Source of the DNA: Labrenzia sp. R4_2
GTDB lineage: Bacteria > Pseudomonadota > Alphaproteobacteria > Rhizobiales > Stappiaceae
Direction: 5' to 3'
DNA length: 64,000 bases
Assembly: GCF_017743865.1 (NCBI RefSeq)
Contig: NZ_JAGHRJ010000001.1
Location: forward strand, 1,054,001-1,118,000
Shown here piece after piece: positions 37,373 to 45,954 of the stretch (position 1 is the first letter of the stretch; every line of letters begins with the position of its first letter). The notes under the pieces were generated by a model. That model worked only from the letters and a program-made list of their open reading frames with translations. It was not told where the DNA came from and did not search any database. Made by a program: the position numbers and the translations under genes.

Positions 37373-38140
37373 ATGAGGATGTTTTTCGTTCAGCTGTTCA
37401 TTATACTGTTTGCGGCAACCGCTGTTGCGGATGAAAAGCCCACAAAGATACGACTTACCAATGGCGAATGGGCTCCTTATCAGTCCAAAGACCTGCCGGG
37501 ATACGGTGTTTCGTCTCAACTTGTGACGAAGGCGTTCGAAGCGGTCGGCATAGAAGTCGAGTATGGTTTCTTTCCCTGGAATAGGGCGATGCTGCTCGTG
37601 GAGCAGGGCGCTTGGGACGGAACCTTCATGTGGGTGCTGACGCCGGAGCGGGAGCGCCTCTATCTTGCGAGTGACCCGCTGTTTGTCTTGCGGGAGGTGA
37701 TCTTCTACTCCAAGGACAATCCTGTTGAAGCAACGGAATTGGAGGACTTGAACGGCAAGGTCATGGGGGCGCTGGATTCCAGCGCGTTTGGCCAACAGTT
37801 CGCTCCCTTGATCGATGATGGATCGATCATCGTCGCGAGAGTTCCGAACAATCAGCAGCTGTTTCAGATGCTCGCCATGGGGCGGGTCGATTTCGTCCCG
37901 GAGCTGGAAACCAGCGGGTACGAGGCTGCCCTGGAACATCTGACGGAAGACCAGCAGAAACGGATCGGTCACCTGGAGAGGCTGACCTACCCATGGTCCT
38001 ACCACTTGTTGATTTCGCGGCAAACGGAGCATGGCCCGTATTTCGTAGATGCCTTCAACCGCGGCATGGAGATCATCCGAGCCAACGGCGAATTTGACCG
38101 CATCATCGGCCCGTACATCCGACCCAGATCATTGAATTAA
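37373..38140 (+). CDS. Periplasmic solute-binding-like protein (family 3 type)
   Basis: The 255-residue protein has a short signal peptide (MFFVQLFIILFAATAVADE). Family-3 features follow: IRLTNGEWAPYQSKDLPGYG, EYGFFPWNRAMLLVEQGAWDG and GKVMGALDSSAFG. The TPERERLYLASDPLFV segment resembles the one in the binding protein at 52107 (TPERERLFKWAGPI). No transporter genes are adjacent. GTAAGG lies about 9 nt before the ATG. It is convergent with another such gene at 38243 and shares a terminator with it. Confidence 0.8.
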   Translation: MRMFFVQLFIILFAATAVADEKPTKIRLTNGEWAPYQSKDLPGYGVSSQLVTKAFEAVGIEVEYGFFPWNRAMLLVEQGAWDGTFMWVLTPERERLYLASDPLFVLREVIFYSKDNPVEATELEDLNGKVMGALDSSAFGQQFAPLIDDGSIIVARVPNNQQLFQMLAMGRVDFVPELETSGYEAALEHLTEDQQKRIGHLERLTYPWSYHLLISRQTEHGPYFVDAFNRGMEIIRANGEFDRIIGPYIRPRSLN

Positions 38141-38182
38141 ATGGAAGTTCGGTCGTCGGTGCAGATCACAGCAAAAGGAAAA

Positions 38183-38214
38183 CGGCCCCTGCATCACTCT
38201 GCAAGGGCCGCTTT
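38183..38214. terminator. Bidirectional terminator between convergent binding-protein genes
   Basis: CGGCCC-C-TGCA (38183-38193) pairs with TGCA-A-GGGCCG (38200-38210) around TCACTC, flanked by A-rich sequence upstream and CTTTT downstream. It serves both convergent genes. Confidence 0.85.
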
Positions 38215-38242
38215 TCTTATTCGGTTCAGATGACGCGTTCGC

Positions 38243-38953
38243 TTACTGATATTTCGCCAGGATCTTGGCTTGGGTGCCGTCATCGATCATGGACTTCAAT
38301 GCGTCCTGCATCTTTTTGACATTGTCGGCATTCGTGCCCGGATTACATGCCATCGACAGGACGGTCTCGGACAAGACAACCGCTTCTTCGACCGCAACAC
38401 CGTCTTTCTTGAGGCTGTTGAAGAACGCTTCGGATACGGCGACCATGTCGATCCGGCCCGCTGCCAGCTTCTTGAGGGTTGTTTCCATATCCTTGGCGGC
38501 ATCGATTTTCGGGAAACCTTTGTCTTTCAATAGAGCTTCCGTGTAGTCTTGGGACTGCGTGCCGACAGAGTACGCCATGGCTTCGTCGATTGTTGTGGCG
38601 TTGACGTCAGATCCGGCTTTTTTGATCAGCAGCGTCCGGTCAACATTCAACGGCTCCACCCAGACGAACAATGGATCACGCGCCTCTGTGTGCGATGCTG
38701 TAAACACACAGTAATCCGCTTGTTTTTCAGCCAGGCCGATCGCGCGGGACCATTGCGCCATTTCGACGTCATAGGTCAGACCTGCGCGGTTCATGATTTC
38801 AAAAACCTGCTCAGCACCAAAGCCGACGATCTTGTCGCCTTCCATGTAGTTGAACGGTTTGTATTCCTCGGTGGTGAGGTTGATGTCTGCAGCGTGAGCA
38901 GGGGTGAGCACCGCAGCAGCGGCAAGGGCGATGAGGCCAGCGGCAAATTTCAT
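38243..38953 (-). CDS. Periplasmic amino-acid-binding-like protein (SBP family 3)
   Basis: The 236-residue protein has a clear signal peptide (KFAAGLIALAAAAVLTPAHA, cleaved after AHA). Family-3 features follow: INLTTEEYKPFNYMEGDKIV, GFGAEQVFEIMNRAGLTYDV, a hinge region, and GRIDMVAVSEAFFNSL. AAAGGAA lies 5 nt before the ATG. There is no transporter gene next to it. Two cysteines in the mature part (YCVFTASH and SMACNPGT) could form a disulfide. Ligand unknown. Confidence 0.85.
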   Translation of the reverse strand: MKFAAGLIALAAAAVLTPAHAADINLTTEEYKPFNYMEGDKIVGFGAEQVFEIMNRAGLTYDVEMAQWSRAIGLAEKQADYCVFTASHTEARDPLFVWVEPLNVDRTLLIKKAGSDVNATTIDEAMAYSVGTQSQDYTEALLKDKGFPKIDAAKDMETTLKKLAAGRIDMVAVSEAFFNSLKKDGVAVEEAVVLSETVLSMACNPGTNADNVKKMQDALKSMIDDGTQAKILAKYQ

Positions 38954-39308
38954 GTCGGTTCCTTTCTGGAGCGATAGGACTGCTTATCGTTGTTTTGCAG
39001 CCGTCATTAGAAAGGGGAGGGACTTACTCTTGGTTATGAGTGAGGTGATTTTTGAGTGAAAGTAAGAATAAGGTTATCAAAGTATTTGAGAGAAGCAGTT
39101 CTATAAAAATTATCCATGTAAAATTTTTCAGTTAGCTGCAAATCAGAGCGCGAAGTGTATTGTTCTTCGGTCTATAGTTGTTGATTTTTTAATGAAGGCG
39201 GTAAGTAAATTAGGTCATCGGATAAGTTATCCGAACCTGTAAACCGCTCAGCGTTGAGCAGAACGGCTTCCAGTCCAGCTTCAAAATTAACGACGCTGCC
39301 GATGAGGC
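38954..39308. other. AT-rich intergenic region
   Basis: These 355 bp are clearly more AT-rich than the flanks, with runs such as AAAATTATCCATGTAAAATT. They hold the promoter of the binding-protein gene (minus) and the downstream end of selO. I see no coding frame or clear hairpin. Confidence 0.4.
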
Positions 39309-40790
39309 TCAGGTCCCACAGAATGTTTGGTAAGGTCCAAAATCCTGTGGTGCCGGCTTTGCGTAAGCCTCCAATCCTTCACGTTCCTTATAAGGATCTT
39401 TCAAGACATCGAGCAGGTCTTCAACCAGACTATAATCTCCGGTCTCTGCGGCGGCCAATCCCTCTTCGACCTTGTGATTGCGTGGAATGTAGACCGGGTT
39501 CACACGGTTCATCTCGCAGCTGATTTCTTCGGCTGGACGCCCTTCTGCGGAGCGCCGTTGATCCCAGCGATTTACCCAGGCAGATATATCGGCCTTGTCT
39601 TCGAAGAGATCAAAAAGGGGAGCGGTGTTTGCGGAGACAGCATCGGCCAAGCGCCGGAAAACCAGTGTGTAGTCAGCTTTGGATGCCGCCATCGCGCTGA
39701 GGAGGTCCTCAAACAAAGTGACGTCGTCATCTTGCAGATCAGTCAGGCCAAGCTTTTTGGACATGCCGTTGAGCCAGGCGGTTCGATAGAGATCCGGAAA
39801 TTTGTTCAGTTCCTGAGTTGCAAGCTCTACGGCTCTGTCGAGGTCCGCTGGATCGAACAAGGGGAGCAGGGCTTCTGCCAAGCGTGCCAGGTTCCACTGC
39901 ATGATGGTGGGCTGACGGCCGAAGGCATAACGCCCACCGTGGTCAATCGAGCTGAAAACAGCGGCCGGGTCATAACCGTCCAAAAACGCGCAGGGACCAT
40001 AGTCGATCGTTTCACCGGAGATCGTGGTGTTGTCTGTGTTCATCACACCATGGACGAAGCCGATCAGCATCCATTCGGAAACCAGCCGGGCCTGGCGGTC
40101 CACAACACGGGCAAGGAACTGAAGATATCGATCGTCAGCGTCTGGGAGGTCCGGGTCATGCCGCGCGATGGCGTAGTCCGCCAGTTGCCGCACCTTGTCT
40201 GTATCGCTTCGGGCCGCAAAGAATTGGAAGGTGCCGACCCGCAAATGGCTGGATGCTACACGGGTAAGGACGGCGCCAGGTTTCAGGCCTTCACGTTGGA
40301 TCATTTCGCCGGTTGTCACGGCCGCAAGCGCACGTGTTGTTGGCACACCGAGCGCGTGCATGGCCTCGCCGAGGATGTATTCCCTCAGGACCGGGCCAAT
40401 CACCGCTTTGCCGTCGCCACCGCGTGAGAACGGTGTCCGGCCGGAGCCCTTGAGTTGAATGTCGCGGCGATGGCCCGCCTGATCTATGACTTCGCCGATC
40501 AAGAGCGCCCGGCCATCGCCGAGTTGAGGCGAAAACCCGCCAAACTGATGGCCGGCATAGACCTGGGCGAGGGGAGAAGCCCCTTCAGGACTTGCCGAGC
40601 CAGCAAAGACAGCCGCCATTTCAGGATCAGCAAGCGCCGCGCTATCAAGACCGAGTTCACCGGCGAGCGAGGAGTTTAGGAGGACCAGCTTCGGGTCCGG
40701 TACGGCCGCGCCCTGCCACTCGACGTAGAATCCGGGAAGTTCGCGGGCATACGTATTGTCGAACTGGAATGCAGGTGGCTGTGTTGTCAT
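39309..40790 (-). CDS. selO: SelO-family protein adenylyltransferase (YdiU)
   Basis: SelO pseudokinases transfer AMP from ATP to Ser, Thr or Tyr of target proteins, linked to redox homeostasis. The 493-residue protein has the family landmarks: YAGHQFGGFSPQLGDGRALL, DIQLKGSGRTPFSRGGDGKA, REYILGEAMHALGVPTTRAL, GVMNTDNTTISGETIDYGPC (the metal-binding Asn and Asp), and the C-terminal INPVYIPRNH-type motif, here VNPVYIPRNH. The usual C-terminal selenocysteine or cysteine is matched by Cys at the penultimate-but-one position (QTFCGT). It is transcribed alone. Confidence 0.95.
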   Translation of the reverse strand: MTTQPPAFQFDNTYARELPGFYVEWQGAAVPDPKLVLLNSSLAGELGLDSAALADPEMAAVFAGSASPEGASPLAQVYAGHQFGGFSPQLGDGRALLIGEVIDQAGHRRDIQLKGSGRTPFSRGGDGKAVIGPVLREYILGEAMHALGVPTTRALAAVTTGEMIQREGLKPGAVLTRVASSHLRVGTFQFFAARSDTDKVRQLADYAIARHDPDLPDADDRYLQFLARVVDRQARLVSEWMLIGFVHGVMNTDNTTISGETIDYGPCAFLDGYDPAAVFSSIDHGGRYAFGRQPTIMQWNLARLAEALLPLFDPADLDRAVELATQELNKFPDLYRTAWLNGMSKKLGLTDLQDDDVTLFEDLLSAMAASKADYTLVFRRLADAVSANTAPLFDLFEDKADISAWVNRWDQRRSAEGRPAEEISCEMNRVNPVYIPRNHKVEEGLAAAETGDYSLVEDLLDVLKDPYKEREGLEAYAKPAPQDFGPYQTFCGT

Positions 40791-41098
40791 GGCGGCGAGA
40801 TCCGGTCGGTCACTGTCTACTGTCGCTATATAGTTTTTATCCCGCTTGCTTTCGACCCTTCAGCGCCAATTACCGAGGTTCCATTTTTTGAAGGAGATTC
40901 GCTGTCTGCTTCATATGGACATGCGGACAGGGTTGTTCCTCCTCCCGAAGCGAACCTATCGGCGAAGAAACAGGAAATTGAAAACCATTTACTGAGCAAA
41001 AAGACGCATTAGTTGCCGTCTGCATTGACCCAGCACGCTCAGTCTGTCACCACGCACGTAAGGGAATACTCCCGAAAAGAAGAAAACGGGATATCCCA
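40791..41098. other. Divergent region between selO and the desaturase gene
   Basis: These 308 bp hold two promoters by position. GAAGGAGAT at 40890-40898 looks like a ribosome-binding site but no open frame follows it. I see no other structure. Confidence 0.35.
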
Positions 41099-42088
41099 GT
41101 GCATCCGAGCCAGATTCAGGACCTTGTCGAACACTGCGAGCAGTATCGCACTCCGAACAATGCAACTGCTCTTTTCCAGGTTATTACGACCGTGCCATTG
41201 TTCGTTGCTCTGGTTGCCGCCATGTATGCCGCGGTTGATATCAGCTATTGGATCACGCTGGCCCTATCTGTCCCGACCGCCGGGTTGATTGTCCGCTTGT
41301 TCATCATTCAGCATGACTGCGGCCACGGATCGTTCTTCTCGTCCAAAACGGCCAACAATACGACCGGGCGGCTGATGAGCATCCTGACGCTAACACCTTA
41401 TGCGTATTGGCAGCGGGCGCATGCGCTTCACCATGCGACATCATCCAACCTTGACCGGCGCGGCTTTGGTGACATTGACACGCTGACGGTTGAGGAATTC
41501 CGGTCTCTGCCGCTTCACAAACGCATCTGGTACCGGATCTATCGGAATCCGCTTTTCATGACATTCGTCGGCGGTGTTCTGCACTTTCTGATTATCCAGA
41601 GGCTCCCGTTCACCGTTCAGCGTCCGTCCTGGAAGATGACCGCCAGCGTGCTCCTGTTGGATCTTGCCATTGTTGCCGTCTACGGCACGCTCGCGTTCTT
41701 TATGGGATGGGTACACTTCGTGCTCGTTTTTGCACCGATCGTGGTGCTGTCAGCCGCAGCCGGTGTCTGGCTCTTTTACATCCAGCACCAGTTTGAAGAG
41801 ACACATTGGTCGCGTGATGGTGTTTGGGACCGGAAAACCGCGGCAATCCTCGGCTCATCTTATTATGAGCTGCCAGCGATCCTCAATTGGTTCACAGGCA
41901 ACATCGGGTTGCATCACATCCACCATCTTTGCAGTCACATTCCAAATTACCGTTTGCAGGAATGCATGGCGGGGAAGCCGGAGCTGGCCTCCATCAATAA
42001 GCTCACCATTTGGGAAAGCCTGAAAAGCGCGCATCTGGCGCTATGGGATGAAGACGCCAAACGGCTTGTACCGTTCTCGGCGACTTAA
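41099..42088 (+). CDS. Membrane fatty acid desaturase
   Basis: This 329-residue integral membrane di-iron enzyme has the three histidine boxes of the family: HDCGHG (near residue 72), HALHH (near 107, in RAHALHHATSS) and HHIHHL (near 275). Hydrophobic helices lie at about 27-70, 155-175 and 185-225. It inserts double bonds into acyl chains of membrane lipids and resembles the bacterial delta-12/DesK-like branch. The regioselectivity is not readable. The start is a GTG at 41099 with a weak ribosome-binding site. Confidence 0.9.
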   Translation: MHPSQIQDLVEHCEQYRTPNNATALFQVITTVPLFVALVAAMYAAVDISYWITLALSVPTAGLIVRLFIIQHDCGHGSFFSSKTANNTTGRLMSILTLTPYAYWQRAHALHHATSSNLDRRGFGDIDTLTVEEFRSLPLHKRIWYRIYRNPLFMTFVGGVLHFLIIQRLPFTVQRPSWKMTASVLLLDLAIVAVYGTLAFFMGWVHFVLVFAPIVVLSAAAGVWLFYIQHQFEETHWSRDGVWDRKTAAILGSSYYELPAILNWFTGNIGLHHIHHLCSHIPNYRLQECMAGKPELASINKLTIWESLKSAHLALWDEDAKRLVPFSAT

Positions 42089-42199
42089 ACTCTGCCGAGC
42101 AGAACCTCGACGCATATGCGTCGTTGAGTGGAAGAGATCCGGGCGCACTGTTACCGATCAGTGTATGAAGTACGGGAGGACATTTGAAGGAAATCTCCC

Positions 42200-42544
42200 G
42201 TGACTGACACTTTCTGCCGCTTGTCTCAAGATGCCGCCGCTCCAGAAACCGATGCCCCAGCGCCGGACCGGTTGATATCAGGATCACCTGAGTTCACCAC
42301 CTGGAACGTCGAAGAGCGCGATGGTCTTTATTGCGGCATTTGGCGCTCCACGCCGGGAAAATGGCGGATCCAGTATGACGAATGGGAATACTGTCGCATC
42401 CTCGATGGCCACTCTGTCCTGACAGACTCGGACGGGCAGGAGCATCACGTGAAAGCTGGAGACGGTTTTATCCTGCGGCCAGGGTTTTCCGGCGCCTGGG
42501 AAGTTCTGGAAACCACCACCAAGGAATACGTCATTCGTCTTTAA
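42200..42544 (+). CDS. Cupin-domain protein (DUF861-type)
   Basis: The 114-residue protein starts at a GTG after GGAAATCTCCC. It has a single cupin beta-barrel: ERDGLYCGIWRSTPGKWRI, YDEWEYCRILDGHSVLTDSD, GQEHHVKAGDGFILRPGFSG and WEVLETTTKEYVIRL. This matches the cupin_3 family (ureidoglycolate hydrolase-like and (S)-ureidoglycine aminohydrolase-like proteins of uncertain reaction). The typical metal-ligand histidines are largely replaced, as is common in this subgroup. Function not assigned. Confidence 0.8.
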   Translation: MTDTFCRLSQDAAAPETDAPAPDRLISGSPEFTTWNVEERDGLYCGIWRSTPGKWRIQYDEWEYCRILDGHSVLTDSDGQEHHVKAGDGFILRPGFSGAWEVLETTTKEYVIRL

Positions 42545-42601
42545 GTCGAATGGGGTCGATCGACTGCGTGCGGTCGGCCGACAAAACTCTGCAGCGGTTG
42601 T

Positions 42602-42790
42602 CTAGAAACGGAAGGCGACGCCGGCCATCGGCCCGTGCGTGACGGTGTCATAGGAAAATGCCTCTGTGCCGGAATTTCCGTTGTCATAGTCCACGCCGGT
42701 CGCCTTGTAATGCAGATGCATCGCCCAACGCTCGTTGAAGTGATAGCCGACGCCGGCCTGCGCGCCCCATGTTCGTTTGGAACACTCGGT
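42602..42790 (-). pseudogene. C-terminal remnant of an outer-membrane beta-barrel protein
   Basis: The minus strand encodes 62 codons without a start, running from an in-frame TAA at 42793-42791 to TAG at 42602. The sequence WGAQAGVGYHFNERWAMHLH, then FSYDTVTHGPMAGVAFRF, has alternating hydrophobic residues and a terminal Phe, the signature of a barrel's last strands and of the outer-membrane assembly signal. Everything upstream of TECSKRTWG is missing. The coding match stops 18 bp from the end of the FGE gene at 42809, so the sulfatase operon probably replaced the front of this gene. Confidence 0.75.
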
Positions 42791-42808
42791 TTATCGTTAT
42801 TGACCCAC

Positions 42809-43840
42809 TCATTTGAGCTGACCCTCTTTTGAAGCTTCTACATCTTTCACGATGCGAAACCCGATGTGGTTTGTGCCAAGGCTGCGTTCTGCATTCTGGC
42901 GGGCGGCGGGTCGGTATCTCAGGCAATAGGATGGAGCGCAAAGCCAGGATCCGCCTTTGACGACATTCATTGCTCCAACACTTGGATGAGAGAAACTGGC
43001 TGCCAGGATCTCTGGTGGCCCGTCCGGGTCGGTTGCGGCAATTTCCGGGTGTCCAGGCACCCACCAGTCGGAGACATGCTCCCAGACGTTTCCGGCCATG
43101 TCGTAAAGGCCGTAGGCATTTGGCGGAAAGGAGCCGACGGGAGCTGTTCCGTGATGGCCGTCTTCCTTGGTGTCGACACTTGGAAAGAGGCCTTGCCATG
43201 TGTTGGCCTTCCAGCCTTGCCCCGGATCATAGCCGTCGCCCCAGGTGTACTCCGCGCCCTCGATACCGCCGCGAGCGGCAAATTCCCATTCCGCCTCGGT
43301 GGGCAAGCGACCGCCGGCCCAATTGGCATAGGCGCGGGCGTCTTCCGGTGAGATCTGAACCACCGGGTGGTCGTCCATATTCTCAATTGAGCTGTCGGGG
43401 CCTTCCGGGTGTTGCCAGTCTGCGCCTGGGACATAGCGCCACCAAACGCGGAAGTCTGTCAGGTCCACCTTGCCGGGCGGCTGGGCAAAAACCATCGATC
43501 CAGCGCGCAGCAGGTCTTTTGGAAGGCTGGGGTTTTCTGCGGGGTCCAGGTCCCGCTCGGCGGTGGTGACATAGCCGGTCGCCTCGACAAAGGCCCGGAA
43601 TTCGGCATTCGTGACTTCGGTTTTCTTGATTTGGAAGGGACTGACCGTGACTTGCCGCTCAATTGCCTCCTCACGGTAGTGCTCATTCGAGCCCATCGTG
43701 AACGTCCCGCCGTCCAGTAAAATAAAATCACCGTTTGCCTGAGAAGCCGAGCTGATTGCCAGAGTAAGAGCGATCAGTCCGAGAAAACTAGAAATTTCCA
43801 GCCTCAAATTATTCCCTTTTTTCAGTTGCCTAGATCCCAT
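42809..43840 (-). CDS. Formylglycine-generating enzyme (sulfatase maturase), exported
   Basis: FGE oxidises the active-site cysteine of sulfatases to formylglycine. The protein of about 343 residues has an N-terminal signal sequence (LEISSFLGLIALTLAISSAS). The SUMF1 landmarks are GGTFTMGSN, PFQIKKTEVTNAEFRAFVEA, HPVVQISPEDARAYANWAGG, RLPTEAEWEFAARGG, GLYDMAGNVWEHVSDWW and GGSWLCAPSYCLRYRPAARQ. The two cysteines in CAPSYC (about 301 and 306) match the copper-binding pair of active aerobic FGE. The starts TTG 43858 and ATG 43840 are both possible. It is the last gene of the sulfatase operon. Confidence 0.92.
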   Translation of the reverse strand: MGSRQLKKGNNLRLEISSFLGLIALTLAISSASQANGDFILLDGGTFTMGSNEHYREEAIERQVTVSPFQIKKTEVTNAEFRAFVEATGYVTTAERDLDPAENPSLPKDLLRAGSMVFAQPPGKVDLTDFRVWWRYVPGADWQHPEGPDSSIENMDDHPVVQISPEDARAYANWAGGRLPTEAEWEFAARGGIEGAEYTWGDGYDPGQGWKANTWQGLFPSVDTKEDGHHGTAPVGSFPPNAYGLYDMAGNVWEHVSDWWVPGHPEIAATDPDGPPEILAASFSHPSVGAMNVVKGGSWLCAPSYCLRYRPAARQNAERSLGTNHIGFRIVKDVEASKEGQLK

Positions 43841-43961
43841 GGAAACACTTTTTCCCAATCCTCATCGATTTTGGCCGATGATCGATCGCCGCTTGTAAGT
43901 CCTTGCGTCTCGGATAATTGGCAGTGATGTTGTCATCGAGCGGTCCGCGTTTGGTCAAAAG

Positions 43962-45653
43962 TTACTGAGACTGGACGACCTCATCCAAGATCCTACCACG
44001 AGTGCCACTGGGTGCCTTGATCCTCAAGTAGGCGGCAACCGTCGGCGCGAGGTCGACTGTTTCTACCCGCGCCGGGATGCGGCTTGCTTTCATCCCCGGC
44101 CGGGAAAAGATGATCGGGACATGCGTATCATAGGTCCATGGGGATCCATGGTGCGAGGCAACGTGAAGCCCGTCAAAGTCACCCACAAACCAGTGCGGTT
44201 CAAATACGACGTAAACGTCGCCGGACCGTGAGGCATGAAAATTCGCCAGCACTGCATCACTGACACTCGTCTTGGCAATCGCAGCACTTGCGAGATCCTC
44301 GCTGGATATGGCGTAGGCAATGGCCGGCATCTTTTGCAGTTCTCTGGCGAGAGCCCTGGCAACGTCCGCTTTTTCTAGTCCTTTGTCCGAAATCAGCTGT
44401 TCGTTGAGATAGACGTAGGGCTGGGAAAAAGAAGAAATGAGCTCCTGAGCGACCCCAAACTCAGCAATGAGAGCTTTCGCGGCAGGTTCCTTGTCTATCT
44501 CATCGAAAGTGAAATAGCCCGCCGGAATACCGAGATATTCAAGGTAACCCGGGACTTCCGCGCCGCCGTGGTCTGCGGACAGAACGACCAATGTGTGTTC
44601 CAATCCGATCTTTTGATCCACATGGTCCAGCAGTTGGCCGATGGTGTTATCAAGACGGCGCAGATTGTCCTCGGCTTCCAAGCTGGATGGGCCGAAAATG
44701 TGGCCAACATAATCAGTCGATGAAAAGCTGACCGAGAGATAATCGGTCACATCGTCTGCACCGATATCCTCCTTGTCGATCAGTGTTTTGGCAAAAGATG
44801 CTGTCAACTCATCGCCCGCCGGGCTGAGCGTCAAAAACGTCGTATAGTACTTGCTGTCCCAAGCGCCGAATGGATGCGGAAAAGTGCGGCCAAATCCCGG
44901 GAAGTCGGTTTCCCACTCCGCATCATCGAACGCAGCAAACCGATAGGTTTCTTCAGGGTCAGTCAGCTCCCAATCTGTATAGGCGTAGGCCAGGACATGC
45001 CCGGCGCCGTTCCAGGCGTTAACCCAGTCTGGATAGGTGTCCATGTAGTAGCTCGACGTGACAAACCGGCCGTCGCTCTTTGAGAACCAGTAGGCTGTTC
45101 CGGCGTGGCCGGCCATCGAGATGGCACCGCGATCCTTGACGGACACCCCGAATATCTTCGAAACCCCAGCATTCGCGATCGCGATTTCATCAGATAAGGT
45201 AGATGACAAGATCGATGAAGGAGAGCGTCCATCAGATGTCGCAGCCCGCTGTGTCGGATCGATTTCGGTAGCCTGATCGACACCGGACTTCGCCAGCAGC
45301 GGATAATCAGGATCCTGAACGTTGTAAAACGGCTTCCCGGTAGCCCGGTCGAACCAGAGGTTGGCAACCATTCCGTGAACGGCGGGATCGGTGCCTGTTG
45401 CCAGTGTGGTGTGACCGACAATTGTCTCTGTGTTGGCGTGCCTGTGATGGGCGTTTGTATAATAGATGCCGTTTTGAAGAAGGCGTTTGAACCCAGTGTC
45501 GCCAAAGTGCGCAAAGTTCCGGTCGATTAAGTCACCACGCAGCTGATCTACGGTAATCTGCAGGACCAGCTTGGGCTGCTCCTGGGCTTCGGCTTGAGCC
45601 GATGTGGCAGCACTCAGCGCCAAGATCCCAACAACCAACCAACGCATTTGCAT
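43962..45653 (-). CDS. PafA-like alkaline phosphatase (phosphodiesterase/AP superfamily)
   Basis: The 563-residue exported protein (signal peptide ending SAQAEA) belongs to the alkaline phosphatase superfamily: LQITVDQLRGDLI (metal-binding Asp), NTETIVGHTTLATG with the nucleophile Thr near 77, VKDRGAISMAGHAG (the Lys and Arg typical of PafA-type enzymes), SFSSTDYVGHIFG (Asp and His) and LSADHGGAEVP. It should release phosphate from monoesters in the periplasm. It sits between a sulfatase and an FGE, so it may act on sulfated and phosphorylated substrates together. TTG 45659, overlapping the upstream stop, is an alternative start. Confidence 0.88.
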   Translation of the reverse strand: MQMRWLVVGILALSAATSAQAEAQEQPKLVLQITVDQLRGDLIDRNFAHFGDTGFKRLLQNGIYYTNAHHRHANTETIVGHTTLATGTDPAVHGMVANLWFDRATGKPFYNVQDPDYPLLAKSGVDQATEIDPTQRAATSDGRSPSSILSSTLSDEIAIANAGVSKIFGVSVKDRGAISMAGHAGTAYWFSKSDGRFVTSSYYMDTYPDWVNAWNGAGHVLAYAYTDWELTDPEETYRFAAFDDAEWETDFPGFGRTFPHPFGAWDSKYYTTFLTLSPAGDELTASFAKTLIDKEDIGADDVTDYLSVSFSSTDYVGHIFGPSSLEAEDNLRRLDNTIGQLLDHVDQKIGLEHTLVVLSADHGGAEVPGYLEYLGIPAGYFTFDEIDKEPAAKALIAEFGVAQELISSFSQPYVYLNEQLISDKGLEKADVARALARELQKMPAIAYAISSEDLASAAIAKTSVSDAVLANFHASRSGDVYVVFEPHWFVGDFDGLHVASHHGSPWTYDTHVPIIFSRPGMKASRIPARVETVDLAPTVAAYLRIKAPSGTRGRILDEVVQSQ

Positions 45654-45655
45654 GT

Positions 45656-45892
45656 TCAAAGCGCGGACCTGATTTTCTTAAAGGCTTTGGACAACTCATC
45701 GCCAAGCAAGGAGGTGGCTTCGCTGATGTTCTGCGCGGATTCGCCGAGTTTTGCCTCAGCTTCGAAACTGTCCCACTTCTTTTCCAGCTCGTCCCATTCC
45801 TCCTGCAGCTCCTTGCTGCCCAAATGGATTTTCAGTTTCACCTCATCACGTGTTTGCTTGAGTTCATCCACGATGTCTTTGATATCGGGCAT
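45656..45892 (-). CDS. Small acidic coiled-coil protein, 78 aa, unknown
   Basis: The protein has no signal peptide and is almost entirely helical, with heptad-like spacing (LGSKELQEEWDELEKKWDSF). It ends ALSKAFKKI-like, DELSKAFKKIRSAL. It lies between the sulfatase and the phosphatase in the same direction. Its stop sits 3 bp before the phosphatase ATG and overlaps the alternative TTG start, so translation is probably coupled. I do not recognise a family. Its position suggests a role with the exported enzymes, but it would stay in the cytoplasm. Confidence 0.65.
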   Translation of the reverse strand: MPDIKDIVDELKQTRDEVKLKIHLGSKELQEEWDELEKKWDSFEAEAKLGESAQNISEATSLLGDELSKAFKKIRSAL

Positions 45893-45954
45893 TTCTTGGC
45901 TCCGGAGACTGGGAATGGGGCATCCTATGACGCCCCATTTTGTCTATCTAGTTG

